Shown: in pieces, positions 43,183-53,168 of the stretch
Layout: each line of letters begins with the position of its first letter
Numbering within the stretch: position 1 is the stretch's first letter
Origin: Burkholderiaceae bacterium
GTDB lineage: Bacteria; Pseudomonadota; Gammaproteobacteria; Burkholderiales; Burkholderiaceae_E
Assembly: GCA_021166725.1 (NCBI GenBank)
Contig: JAJPES010000041.1
Span: 1 to 64,000 of the forward strand
Direction of reading: 5' to 3'
DNA length: 64,000 bases
The notes under the pieces: model-generated
The model's database searches: none
Seen by the model: only the letters and a program-made list of their open reading frames with translations
What the model was told of the DNA's origin: nothing
Program-made: the position numbers and the translations under genes

Positions 43183-43329
43183 GCTTTCGTCTTCCCCTGA
43201 CGCTATCGACTGGACGCTGCCGGCTCGCCGGAAGGCGGCTTACGGGAACGTCGCAGCTTCGTAGTGCGTCGGTTCTTGTTGGAAGCCCGGCGCCCCCGTT
43301 TGCGAGGACATCCCCCGGGCAGCGCACGG

Positions 43330-43358
43330 ATTCTTTGTGAAAAGACAGGTTGCGTCAA
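43330..43358 (-). promoter_or_regulatory. cspA promoter with TTGACG and AAGAAT at 17 nt
   Basis: On the minus strand, TTGACG (43353-43358) and AAGAAT (43330-43335) are separated by exactly 17 nt, matching the sigma70 consensus 5/6 and 4/6. Transcription would start near 43323, about 140 nt before the cspA start codon. Confidence 0.6.
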
Positions 43359-43451
43359 GACAGGACTGGGGTTTTCCGGCGACATTCGATGGGCTTCCGC
43401 ATTGCTTCGTGAAGCCCGTCACGGTCGGCAGGGCGGGGCCGATCGGCGTTA

Positions 43452-43479
43452 TTGCAGTGGAAGCAACACTGGCTAGAAT
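43452..43479 (+). promoter_or_regulatory. Candidate clpS promoter giving a leaderless mRNA
   Basis: TTGCAG (43452-43457) and TAGAAT (43474-43479) are 16 nt apart. The clpS ATG begins 6 nt after the -10, so transcription would start at or near the A of ATG. There is no ribosome binding site before that ATG, which agrees with a leaderless message. Confidence 0.42.
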
Positions 43480-43485
43480 GCATTC

Positions 43486-43790
43486 ATGGCGACGCGTCAA
43501 GATCCGACTCCGGTACTGGAGCGCAAGGGGTCGCGGCTCGAGCCGCCGCCGATGTATCAGGTAATGCTGCTGAACGACGACTTCACGCCGATGGAATTCG
43601 TCGTCAACGTCCTGCAGAGGTTCTTCGGAATGGGACGTGAGAAGGCCACACAGGTTATGTTGAAGGTGCATCGCGAAGGACGCGGCGTGTGCGGCGTCTT
43701 TCCTCGTGACGTCGCAGCGACGAAGGTGGAACAGGTTAGCAGTTACTCACGCCAGCATCAGCACCCGCTGCAGTGCGTGATGGAGGAAGC

Positions 43791-43794
<4 letters not shown>
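43486..43794 (+). CDS. clpS: ATP-dependent Clp protease adaptor ClpS
   Basis: A 102-aa adaptor that delivers N-degron substrates to ClpAP. The core pattern is [17 protein letters not shown], with the [21 protein letters not shown] helix for N-end binding. The stop overlaps the clpA start (ATGA), so the adaptor and its unfoldase are translationally coupled. Confidence 0.95.
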
Positions 43795-46097
<2,303 letters not shown>

Positions 46098-46225
46098 GCC
46101 GGACGATCGAGCGACGTGTTTCGAAGGGGAAGTCAGCCTCGGCGCCATAACGCAGATCAAGGCATCCCGGTTCCGGGGCTGACAGCATTGGCTGCCTGAT
46201 TACAAGAATCAAAGGGGAGACAGCG

Positions 46226-46285
46226 ATGCGCCAACGGCATCCGGCGTCGACGCGGCACGTGGATGGCGCAGAGGCCGCTGCGTGA
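46226..46285 (+). CDS. Putative 19-codon leader ORF coupled to the tetraheme cytochrome
   Basis: An ATG at 46226 preceded by AAAGGGGAGA at 5 nt opens a 19-residue frame (MRQRHPASTRHVDGAEAAA) that ends in TGA at 46283-46285. The TGA overlaps the GTG start of the cytochrome gene as GTGA. The strong ribosome binding site belongs to this short frame and not to the cytochrome, which suggests translational coupling. It is too short to judge by protein features. Confidence 0.45.
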   Translation: MRQRHPASTRHVDGAEAAA

Positions 46286-46881
46286 CGGCGATCGGCAGAC
46301 TTCTTCGAAAGCTGCGCAGTCCTCCCGCCGCCGGCACCACGATCGGCCGCCTGCTCGGCATCGGCGTAGCCGGCACGATCGTCGCGGCCCTGGCCGCCTA
46401 CGCGCTGTTCTTCCATCCGCTGCTCGAGCGCACGAACTCCACCGAGTTCTGCGCCTCCTGCCACTCGATGCAGGCAACGGTGTACCGCGAGTACCAGACT
46501 TCGGTGCACTACTCGAACGCGTCCGGCGTGCGCGCGGGCTGTCCCGATTGCCACGTGCCCAAGGCGCTGGTTCCGAAACTCGTCGCCAAGGTGCGCGCCG
46601 CCAAGGACGTCTGGCACGAAATCCTCGGCACGATCGACACACCCGAGAAATTCGAGGCGCATCGTTGGCGCATGGCCAACGCGGTCTGGTCGATGATGGA
46701 GCGTACCGACTCCGTGACCTGCCGTGGTTGCCATTCATGGGAAGCGATGAACGCCGACGAGCAGGATCGCAGCGCGCGCAGCAAGCATCGCGCGGCGAAG
46801 GAAGAGGGCCGTACGTGCATCGAGTGCCACAAGGGCCTCGTGCACAAGCGGCCGAAGGCTCCGGACGCCGCAGACCTGTAG
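46282..46881 (+). CDS. NapC/NirT-family tetraheme cytochrome c
   Basis: A 199-aa membrane-anchored periplasmic cytochrome. One N-terminal helix (about 22-45) precedes four CXXCH heme sites: CASCH, CPDCH, CRGCH and CIECH. Such proteins carry electrons between the quinone pool and periplasmic enzymes. It starts at GTG. It is followed by the diheme cytochrome and sulfide dehydrogenase genes, which suggests it moves sulfide-derived electrons to or from quinones; that role is inference. Confidence 0.88.
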   Translation: MTAIGRLLRKLRSPPAAGTTIGRLLGIGVAGTIVAALAAYALFFHPLLERTNSTEFCASCHSMQATVYREYQTSVHYSNASGVRAGCPDCHVPKALVPKLVAKVRAAKDVWHEILGTIDTPEKFEAHRWRMANAVWSMMERTDSVTCRGCHSWEAMNADEQDRSARSKHRAAKEEGRTCIECHKGLVHKRPKAPDAADL

Positions 46882-46962
46882 CGGCGCCGGGCGGAGGAAA
46901 GGGGTGCCCCACAGGCGAGGCCGCCGGCATCCTGCTGCGATGACGACCACGAAGGGGGAGCG

Positions 46963-47607
46963 ATGAGAAAGACGTCGTTGGGAACCGCGCTGCTGCTGGC
47001 CGGGGCGGTGTGGGCGGGGAGCGCATCAGCGCAATCGGGGCCGGTGCCCGTGCTCGTAGGGAACTGCGTCGCCTGCCATGGCACCGACGGCAACAGCGGC
47101 GGGCCGGCAACGCCGACGATCGCCGGACTGTCGAAGGTCTACTTCGTCAACGCGATGCTGGCGTTCAAGTACGGCAAGGAAACCGCGAAGATCGAGGCGG
47201 CCGCGCAGACGCTGAAGCTCGATCCGGACGACATCGAGGGCTTCGAGCGGCTGGCCACGGTGATGGACCGCATCGCCAAGGGCTACAGCGACGAGGAGAT
47301 CGGCGCGATGGCCGACTACTTCGCCGGCCAGCGCTTCCAGGCGGCCGCGCAACCCTTCGACGCGGCGCTTGCTGCGAAGGGCAAGGCGGTACACGAGGAC
47401 GCCTGCGAGAAGTGTCATGAGAAGGGCGGACGCAAGGGCGACGGATCGGGCACGCTCGCGGGCCAGTGGACGCCGTACCTGGGCTTCACTTTCGCCGACT
47501 ACGAAGCCGGCCATCGCCAGATGCCTAAGAAGATGCGCGCGAAGATGAAGGACCTGAACGAGAAGGACTTCCAGGCGCTGCTGCAGTTCTACGCCAGCCA
47601 GAAGTGA
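46963..47607 (+). CDS. Diheme cytochrome c4-like / flavocytochrome c cytochrome subunit
   Basis: A 214-aa periplasmic protein with a signal peptide (1-23, ending ASA) and two heme motifs, CVACH and CEKCH, each followed by a possible Met ligand region ([16 protein letters not shown]). The two-domain layout is that of cytochrome c4 and of FccA, the heme subunit of flavocytochrome c sulfide dehydrogenase. The flavoprotein gene starts 10 nt downstream, so it is probably its partner. GGGGGAG precedes the ATG. Confidence 0.88.
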   Translation: MRKTSLGTALLLAGAVWAGSASAQSGPVPVLVGNCVACHGTDGNSGGPATPTIAGLSKVYFVNAMLAFKYGKETAKIEAAAQTLKLDPDDIEGFERLATVMDRIAKGYSDEEIGAMADYFAGQRFQAAAQPFDAALAAKGKAVHEDACEKCHEKGGRKGDGSGTLAGQWTPYLGFTFADYEAGHRQMPKKMRAKMKDLNEKDFQALLQFYASQK

Positions 47608-47617
47608 GGAGGAGACC

Positions 47618-48919
47618 ATGACGAACATCACTCGCAGGAGCATCCTCCTCGGTGCCGGCGCCACCGGCCTGGCACTGGCCGCGCCGCGCTTTGCCATCGC
47701 GCAGGGCAGGAAGAAGGTCGTCGTCGTCGGCGGCGGGATCGGTGGATGCACGGTGGCGCATTACCTGCGGCTCGGCGATCCGTCGATCGAGGTGACGCTG
47801 ATCGAGCCGAAGAAGAGCTACCACACCTGCTTCATGAGCAACGAGGTGATCGGCGGCGTTCGCAAGATGGAGTCGATCACCTTCGGCTACGACGGCGTGC
47901 GCAAGCGCGGTGTCGAAGTCGTGCACGACACCGTCACCGCCATCGATCCGGCGGGCCGCAGCGTCAAGACCGCGGGCGGCGCGAGCTACGGCTACGACCG
48001 GCTGGTAGTGGCTCCCGGCATCGACTTCAAGTTCGGCGGCATCGAAGGCTACGACGCGACGGTCGCCGAGAAGATTCCGCACGCATGGAAGGCCGGAGCG
48101 CAGACCGAACTGCTGCGCAGGCAGCTCGAGGCGATGGCCGACGGCGGCACGGTGATGATCTGCCCGCCCGCCGCGCCCTATCGCTGCCCGCCGGGGCCGT
48201 ACGAGCGTGCGAGCCTGATCGCCGCCTACCTGAAGCGCCACAAGCCGAAATCGAAGGTGCTGATCGTCGATGCGGCCAACGGCTTCTCGAAGCAGCCGCT
48301 GTTCATCGAGGGCTGGAAAGCGCTGTACGGCTACGGCACGCCGAACGCGATGATCGAGTGGATCAGCGGCGAGCAGACCGACGGCGGCATCGCGAAGCTG
48401 GACGCGGCAACACGCACCGTCACCACGCGCTTCGGCGACAGGCACAAGGCCGACGTGCTGAACCTGATCCCGGCGCAGACGGCGGGCAAGATCGTCCTCG
48501 ACGCCGGCCTGACCGGCAGCGGCGCCTGGTGCCCGGTGGACGTGCAGACCTTCGAGTCGACGATCCACAAGGGAATCCACGTCATCGGCGACGCATCGGT
48601 CGCCTCGACGATGCCCAAGTCGGGCTACGCGGCGAACTCGCAGGCGAAGGTCACGGCGGCCGCTGTCATCGCGCTGCTGCAGGGCAAGGAGCCCGGTGCG
48701 CAGGCCTACGTCAACACCTGTTACAGCCTGCTGGACGACAGCTACGGAATCTCCGTAGCCAACGTCTACCGCCCGGGCAAGGACGACAAGGGCGCCGCGG
48801 TGATCAAGTCGGTGTCCGGCGGTATCAGCCCGCTGGGCGCCTCGCCCGAGTTCCGGCGCCGCGAAGCCGCCTACGCTCACAGCTGGTTCACGAACATCAC
48901 GCACGACGTGTTCGGGTAG
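47618..48919 (+). CDS. fccB: Flavocytochrome c sulfide dehydrogenase flavoprotein (FccB/SoxF-like)
   Basis: A 433-aa periplasmic FAD enzyme exported by a twin-arginine signal ([10 protein letters not shown]). The FAD motif is [11 protein letters not shown]71 in YHTCFMSN aligns with the cysteine that binds FAD covalently in FccB; redox cysteines are in [15 protein letters not shown] and near the C-terminal substrate domain. It oxidises sulfide to sulfur and passes electrons to its heme partner, encoded immediately upstream. The TAG stop is followed by a GGGTGAA repeat. Confidence 0.9.
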   Translation: MTNITRRSILLGAGATGLALAAPRFAIAQGRKKVVVVGGGIGGCTVAHYLRLGDPSIEVTLIEPKKSYHTCFMSNEVIGGVRKMESITFGYDGVRKRGVEVVHDTVTAIDPAGRSVKTAGGASYGYDRLVVAPGIDFKFGGIEGYDATVAEKIPHAWKAGAQTELLRRQLEAMADGGTVMICPPAAPYRCPPGPYERASLIAAYLKRHKPKSKVLIVDAANGFSKQPLFIEGWKALYGYGTPNAMIEWISGEQTDGGIAKLDAATRTVTTRFGDRHKADVLNLIPAQTAGKIVLDAGLTGSGAWCPVDVQTFESTIHKGIHVIGDASVASTMPKSGYAANSQAKVTAAAVIALLQGKEPGAQAYVNTCYSLLDDSYGISVANVYRPGKDDKGAAVIKSVSGGISPLGASPEFRRREAAYAHSWFTNITHDVFG

Positions 48920-49010
48920 AGGAGGGTAAGGGTCAAGGGTGAAGGGGACAAGCTCCGACTTCGATGCTCGGCGCGATCTGTCTTTTACCCTTCACCCTTC
49001 ACCCTCTTTC
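48920..49010. repeat. Paired GGGTGAA-type arms between fccB and dsbB
   Basis: The left arm (48920-48947) has GGGTAA, GGGTCAA and GGGTGAA units; the right arm (48983-49010) has the complementary CTTTTACCC, TTCACCC, TTCACCC units. They enclose a 35-nt core. Unlike the copies at 18611 and 24046, this one lies between genes in the same direction. Confidence 0.75.
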
Positions 49011-49032
49011 TCCACCGCCGTATAGTCTCTCG

Positions 49033-49554
49033 ATGCCCTATCGAGGTCGCTTGCTGCTGCTCGGCTGCGCGGTGTTCGCGCTGGCGGCGGTCGGCGTTGC
49101 GCTGGTGCTGCAGCACGTCTACGACATGCGGCCGTGCGCGTGGTGCACGTTCCAGCGGCTGATCTATCTGCTCGTCGCGGCGTTCGCGCTGCTCGGGTGG
49201 GCGTTCGGTGGTCACGTCGGAGTGCGCCGCTCGTTCGGCGTGCTGGCGGCGCTCGCTGCGCTGGGCGGCATCTGGGCCGCGCTGCACCAGCAGCTCGTCG
49301 CTGCGCAGACGCAGTCGTGCGCCTTCACTTTTGCCGATCGCATGTTGATGCAGTTGCGGCTCGACGAGACGCTGCCGTGGCTGTTCATGGCCGACGCATC
49401 GTGCAGCGAGGCGAACGTGCCGTTGCTGGGCGTGCCGTTCGCGCTGTGGAGCGTCGCCGCCTTCGTGCTGCTGGCGGCGGGCGCGTCGTTCGCGGTACTG
49501 TCGTCGAAGGCGCCGCTGGCGCGGCGCTCGCCGCTTCCGGAGGTACCGTCATGA
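49033..49554 (+). CDS. dsbB: Disulfide bond formation protein DsbB
   Basis: A 173-aa inner-membrane protein with four helices. The quinone-linked cysteine pair is CAWC (C35, C38), and the periplasmic pair is C96 and C124, so all four catalytic cysteines are present. It reoxidises DsbA. The stop overlaps the tal start (ATGA), a common pairing only by transcription here. Confidence 0.93.
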   Translation: MPYRGRLLLLGCAVFALAAVGVALVLQHVYDMRPCAWCTFQRLIYLLVAAFALLGWAFGGHVGVRRSFGVLAALAALGGIWAALHQQLVAAQTQSCAFTFADRMLMQLRLDETLPWLFMADASCSEANVPLLGVPFALWSVAAFVLLAAGASFAVLSSKAPLARRSPLPEVPS

Positions 49555-50486
49555 ACGCACTCGAACAGCTCGAGCAATACACCATCGTCGTCGCCGACAC
49601 GAGCGACTTCCGCACCATCCATCAGTACGGCGCGCGCGACGCGACGACCAACCCGTCGCTCGTGCTCAAGGCCGCGCAGAAGAACGAATACGCACAGCTG
49701 CTCGAGCAGTGCGTCGCCGATCACGCGAAGGAGGACACGCAGTCGCTCGCCGACCGACTGCTCGTGCGCTTCGGGCAGGAGATCCTGAAGGTCGTACCGG
49801 GGCGCGTGTCCACCGAAACCGACGCGCGCCTGTCCTTCGACACGCAGGCGAGCATCGCGCGCGCGCAGCGCATCGTCTCCTTCTACGAGGAAGCGGGCAT
49901 CTCGCGTGAGCGCGTGCTGATCAAGGTCGCCTCCACCTGGGAGGGAATCCGTGCGGCCGAGCAGCTCGAGCGCGACGGCATCCACTGCAACCTGACGCTG
50001 CTGTTCTCGTTCCCTCAGGCAGTGGCCTGCGCCGATGCGGGCGTCACGCTGATCTCGCCCTTCGTCGGGCGCATCTACGACTGGTACCGCAAGCACGAGA
50101 ACCGCGACTACGCGCCCGAGGAAGATCCGGGCGTGCTGTCGGTGCGTCGTATCTACGACTACTACAAGAAGTTCGGCTATCGCACCGAGGTCATGGGTGC
50201 GAGCTTTCGCAGCATCGGGCAGGTGCTCGCGCTGGCGGGTTGCGACCTGCTGACGATCAGTCCCGACCTGCTCGGACAGCTCGCCGAGTCGGAGCAGCGG
50301 GTCGAGCGCAAGCTCGATCCGAAGGCGGCGCACGACAAGGACATCGAGCGAACGTCCTTCGACGAGAAGAGCTTCCGCTACGCGGTCAACGAGGATGCGA
50401 TGGCCACCGACAAGCTGGCCGACGGTATCCGGATCTTCGCCGCCGACGTCGCGAAGCTCGAGCAACTGGTGGCGAAGCTGCGCTGA
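49551..50486 (+). CDS. tal: Transaldolase
   Basis: A 311-aa pentose-phosphate enzyme of the TalB class. The Schiff-base lysine is K125 in [12 protein letters not shown], with the [28 protein letters not shown] and [11 protein letters not shown] motifs. Translationally coupled to dsbB. A hairpin follows before the convergent flavodoxin gene. Confidence 0.96.
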   Translation: MNALEQLEQYTIVVADTSDFRTIHQYGARDATTNPSLVLKAAQKNEYAQLLEQCVADHAKEDTQSLADRLLVRFGQEILKVVPGRVSTETDARLSFDTQASIARAQRIVSFYEEAGISRERVLIKVASTWEGIRAAEQLERDGIHCNLTLLFSFPQAVACADAGVTLISPFVGRIYDWYRKHENRDYAPEEDPGVLSVRRIYDYYKKFGYRTEVMGASFRSIGQVLALAGCDLLTISPDLLGQLAESEQRVERKLDPKAAHDKDIERTSFDEKSFRYAVNEDAMATDKLADGIRIFAADVAKLEQLVAKLR

Positions 50487-50502
50487 TCGCGAACGCGTGT
50501 TC

Positions 50503-50524
50503 GAGCGCGGCTTTCGCTGCGCTC
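50503..50524. terminator. 8-bp hairpin between convergent tal and flavodoxin genes
   Basis: GAGCGCGG (50503-50510) pairs with CTGCGCTC (50517-50524), with one G-T pair and a 6-nt loop. No T-run is present on either side. Confidence 0.4.
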
Positions 50525-50538
50525 ACGGCGGCTGCAGC

Positions 50539-51063
50539 TCACCAGATTCCCATCGACAGACCGGCGCCGAGCGCGTGGCCGAGTTCGCGCGCGCGTTCCA
50601 GTTGCGCCACCTCGATGCGCTTCGGCGCGAGGATCTGCTCGGGCGTCTGCGCTCCGACGACGACGATGAGCGGCTCGGCAATTTCCTTCAGCCGCCAGCC
50701 GGTCGCGATTCGCGCGACCTGGCGTGCGGCGCCGGCGCCGTCGGTGCCCGCGCAGACGAGCGTGGCGTAGGGCAGGCCGTCGATCCGGCCGAGCACCGGG
50801 TAATAGGTGCGATCGAAGAAGTCCTTCATCATTCCCGCCATCGATGCCAGGTTCTCCGGCGTGGCGAAGACGAAGGCCTGCGCCGCGAGCACGTCGTCGG
50901 CATGGGCCTGGTCGGCACGCAGCGACACGACCTCTGTGCCGCGCTCCTCGAGCGCGCCTTCGGCGAGCGCTTCGGCGAGTTGTTGCGTGCCGCCGGTCAT
51001 CGACCACCAGACGAGCAGCAGGCGGGGCAAGTCCGCCGCGCTCGCGTCGGCAGCCGAATCCAC
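50539..51063 (-). CDS. Flavodoxin-like NAD(P)H reductase/FMN-binding protein
   Basis: A 174-aa flavodoxin-fold protein. The phosphate-binding loop is VWWSMTGGTQQLA, and the FMN-contact stretch is FATPENLASMAGMMKDFFDR, with YYPVLGRIDGLPYATLVC. No partner enzyme is obvious. The GTG at 51063 begins 8 nt after the zinc-ribbon gene, so the two probably share a transcript. The electron partner is unknown. Confidence 0.85.
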   Translation of the reverse strand: MDSAADASAADLPRLLLVWWSMTGGTQQLAEALAEGALEERGTEVVSLRADQAHADDVLAAQAFVFATPENLASMAGMMKDFFDRTYYPVLGRIDGLPYATLVCAGTDGAGAARQVARIATGWRLKEIAEPLIVVVGAQTPEQILAPKRIEVAQLERARELGHALGAGLSMGIW

Positions 51064-51071
51064 GCGCGGCG

Positions 51072-51329
51072 TCAGAAATCGAAGATCTCGCCCCAGACGC
51101 TCTTCTTGCGATGCCGCTTGCGATAGTCGTCGTCGTGATGACGGGGGCGGTCTTCCGGCATCGGGCGCGTTGCGGCAGGCACGGAGGTCGCCTCCTGGTT
51201 CGAGCGCTCGATCAGCTTGTCGAGTTCGCCGCGATCGAGCCAGACACCGCGGCATTGCGGGCAGTAGTCGATCTCGATGCCTTGCCGCTCGCTCATCAGC
51301 AGCGTCGCCTGGCAGTTCGGGCATTGCAT
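51072..51329 (-). CDS. TFIIB-type zinc-ribbon protein
   Basis: An 85-aa protein with a zinc ribbon (MQCPNCQATLLMSERQG, then YCPQCRGVWLDRGELDKLIE) of the zf-TFIIB/YjlC-like family, followed by a basic, His/Asp-rich tail ending WGEIFDF. Function unknown. It precedes the flavodoxin-like gene on the same strand. Confidence 0.88.
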   Translation of the reverse strand: MQCPNCQATLLMSERQGIEIDYCPQCRGVWLDRGELDKLIERSNQEATSVPAATRPMPEDRPRHHDDDYRKRHRKKSVWGEIFDF

Positions 51330-51433
51330 TGAGGCGTTCCTCGGGTGAAGTATCGAACCGACGGTGACGGTTCACAGAGACCGATTCTAGTGGCCTGCCG
51401 CGAACACCTCGTTCGCAACGCGGGTGGTTTCCT

Positions 51434-51877
51434 TCAGCGCCCCGTACTCCCGAACCCGCTCGCGCCGCGCGCGCTTTCGTCGAAGCTCTCGACGACGTTC
51501 CACTGCACCTGCACGACGGGAACGACGACGAGTTGCGCGATGCGGTCCATCGGCTCGATGGTGAATGCGTCGCGGCTGCGGTTCCAGCACGAGACCATCA
51601 ACGGACCCTGGTAGTCGGAGTCGATCAGGCCGACGAGGTTGCCGAGAACGATGCCGTGCCTGGCGCCGAGGCCCGAGCGCGGCAGGACCATGGCGGCATA
51701 GTGCGGATCGCCGATGTGGATCGACAGGCCGGTGGACAGCAGTTGCGCGGCGCCGGGTTCGAGGACGAGCGGGGCGTCGATGCAGGCGCGCAGGTCGAGT
51801 CCGGCGCTGCCTTTCGTCGCGTAAGCGGGCATCTGCCCCGCCAGCCGCGGGTCGAGAATGCGAACGTCGAGTTTCAC
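51434..51877 (-). CDS. dut: Deoxyuridine 5'-triphosphate nucleotidohydrolase
   Basis: A 147-aa trimeric dUTPase, all five motifs present: [31 protein letters not shown], the Arg-rich [13 protein letters not shown]-like segment ([12 protein letters not shown]) and the C-terminal GFGSTGR. The start is GTG at 51877, 4 nt after the coaBC stop, which gives the usual [10 protein letters not shown]-terminus and the standard coaBC-dut pairing. Confidence 0.95.
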   Translation of the reverse strand: MKLDVRILDPRLAGQMPAYATKGSAGLDLRACIDAPLVLEPGAAQLLSTGLSIHIGDPHYAAMVLPRSGLGARHGIVLGNLVGLIDSDYQGPLMVSCWNRSRDAFTIEPMDRIAQLVVVPVVQVQWNVVESFDESARGASGFGSTGR

Positions 51878-51881
51878 GATC

Positions 51882-52451
51882 TCATCCGGCGAGCCTGCGC
51901 GCGATCTCGTCGGCGAGCGCGCGCGCCAGCGCGTCCTTGCCGGCGCGCGGAAGACGTTGCGCACCATGCTCGTCGATCAGCAGCAGTTCGTTGTCGTCGC
52001 GTCCGAAGGTGTCGGGGCCGATGTTGGCCACCAGCAGCGGGACGCCCTTGCGCGCGCGCTTGGCGGCGCCGTGTTCCTCGAGCTTCTCGCTCTCGGCGGC
52101 GAAGCCCACGCAGTACGGGGCGCCGGGCCGGCGCGCGACGCTCGCCAGGATGTCGGGGTTCTCGGCGAATTCCAGCTTCGGGGCGCGGCCGCTGTCGTCC
52201 TTCTTCCACTTGCTCGCGCTCGTGTTGGCCACGCGCCAGTCGGCCACCGCCGCCACGCCGACGAAGACGTCGAAACGACGGCCTGCGCGCCGGCCATCGT
52301 CGAGTTCGGCCATCACCGCGTCGTGCATGCGCTGCGCCGTGTCGACGTCGATACGCCGCACGCCGCGCGGCCCGGCGAGCGAGGTGGGCCCGGCGACGAG
52401 GACGACTACGGCGCCCGCGACGCGCATCGCGCGCGCGAGCGCGAAGCCCAT
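51882..52451 (-). CDS. coaBC: CoaB remainder (C-terminal part of interrupted coaBC)
   Basis: A 189-aa fragment starting at the ATG directly after an in-frame TAG. It carries most of phosphopantothenate-cysteine ligase: [26 protein letters not shown], the lysine cluster [14 protein letters not shown] and [14 protein letters not shown]. The CoaB start (ITAGPTFEPIDPVR) lies in the other fragment. The two fragments read as one protein if the TAG is decoded. No ribosome binding site precedes the ATG, so a separate product would depend on stop-start reinitiation (TAG-ATG). Confidence 0.85.
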   Translation of the reverse strand: MGFALARAMRVAGAVVVLVAGPTSLAGPRGVRRIDVDTAQRMHDAVMAELDDGRRAGRRFDVFVGVAAVADWRVANTSASKWKKDDSGRAPKLEFAENPDILASVARRPGAPYCVGFAAESEKLEEHGAAKRARKGVPLLVANIGPDTFGRDDNELLLIDEHGAQRLPRAGKDALARALADEIARRLAG

Positions 52452-53090
52452 CTATCCCGACGAGCGGTTGGTGATCCCGCGCACCGGATCGATCGGCTCG
52501 AAGGTGGGCCCGGCCGTGATCAGCGCGCGTCTGCCGGCGAGCGTCTTCGGCACGAAGCTCGCGGCGATTTCCTCGACCAGTTCGAGCGGTTCGAGCATTC
52601 GCCCGAGTCCGACCTCGCCGCAGGCCTGGTCGCCGCTGCCGGGGCCGGCGACGAGGACGCCGTCGGCGACGATCTGCGCGACGTTGCGTTGCGTCGCCGG
52701 ATGCGACCACATCTGCCGGTTCATCGCCGGTGCGACGACCAGCGCGCACTCGCGCGCCAGGCACAGCGTGGACAGCAGGTCGTCGGCCAGGCCGTGCGCG
52801 AGCCTGGCGAGGAAGTCGGCGGTGGCCGGTGCGACGACGATCGCGTCGGCGCCGCGCGACAGCTCGATGTGCGCCATGTTGTCGGGGATGCGCGCATCCC
52901 ATGCATCGACGAACACCGGCTCGCCGCTGAGCGCCTGGAAGGTCACCGGACCGACGAAGCGCGTCGCCGCCTCGGTCATCACCACCTGGACCCGGGCGCC
53001 GGCGCGCTGCAGCTCGCGCACGAGCTCGGCCGACTTGTAGGCCGCCACGCCGCCGGTGACGCCGAGCACGATCCGTTTGCCGTCGAGCAT
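52452..53090 (-). CDS. coaBC: CoaC plus CoaB N-terminus (interrupted by amber codon)
   Basis: A 212-aa protein: the flavin decarboxylase CoaC (GVTGGVAAYK near residue 11, MTEAATRFV, APAMNRQMW with the catalytic histidine region, GSGDQACGEVGLGRM) followed by the first 25 or so residues of CoaB ending ITNRSSG. The next codon is TAG and then MGFALARA in the same frame. Relatives have a Lys between SSG and MGFA, so AAG to TAG is the simplest change. The pathway makes 4'-phosphopantetheine for CoA and is normally essential. Confidence 0.88.
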   Translation of the reverse strand: MLDGKRIVLGVTGGVAAYKSAELVRELQRAGARVQVVMTEAATRFVGPVTFQALSGEPVFVDAWDARIPDNMAHIELSRGADAIVVAPATADFLARLAHGLADDLLSTLCLARECALVVAPAMNRQMWSHPATQRNVAQIVADGVLVAGPGSGDQACGEVGLGRMLEPLELVEEIAASFVPKTLAGRRALITAGPTFEPIDPVRGITNRSSG

Positions 53091-53100
53091 TGAGGAAGTG

Positions 53101-53127
53101 AAGGGTGAAGGGTGAAGGGTGAAGGGT
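53101..53127. repeat. GGGTGAA tandem array upstream of coaBC
   Basis: Four GGGTGAA units in tandem on the plus strand between coaBC and mscS, single arm. It is followed at once by the hairpin 53129-53144. Confidence 0.75.
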
Positions 53128-53128
53128 A

Positions 53129-53144
53129 GCGCGCTTTTGCGCGC
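53129..53144. terminator. GCGCGC hairpin after mscS
   Basis: GCGCGC (53129-53134), loop TTTT, GCGCGC (53139-53144). On the minus strand it lies 24 nt after the mscS stop, upstream of coaBC. It is hairpin-only; the T residues are in the loop, not after the stem. Confidence 0.4.
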
Positions 53145-53168
53145 CGATCCGGCCCGCTTCGGGTCTTC

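Larger units (their letters stand above)
43183..43485. other. 303-nt divergent region between cspA and clpS
   Basis: It contains the cspA leader (about 43183-43323), the cspA promoter and, near the other end, TTGCAG-N16-TAGAAT (43452-43479) facing clpS. No coding sequence is evident. Confidence 0.6.

Noticed and set aside
52452-52454. TAG as a sense codon genome-wide
   Set aside because: TAG is the normal stop of several intact genes here, such as exbD, tctB, fccB and panB, so only a local explanation is likely.
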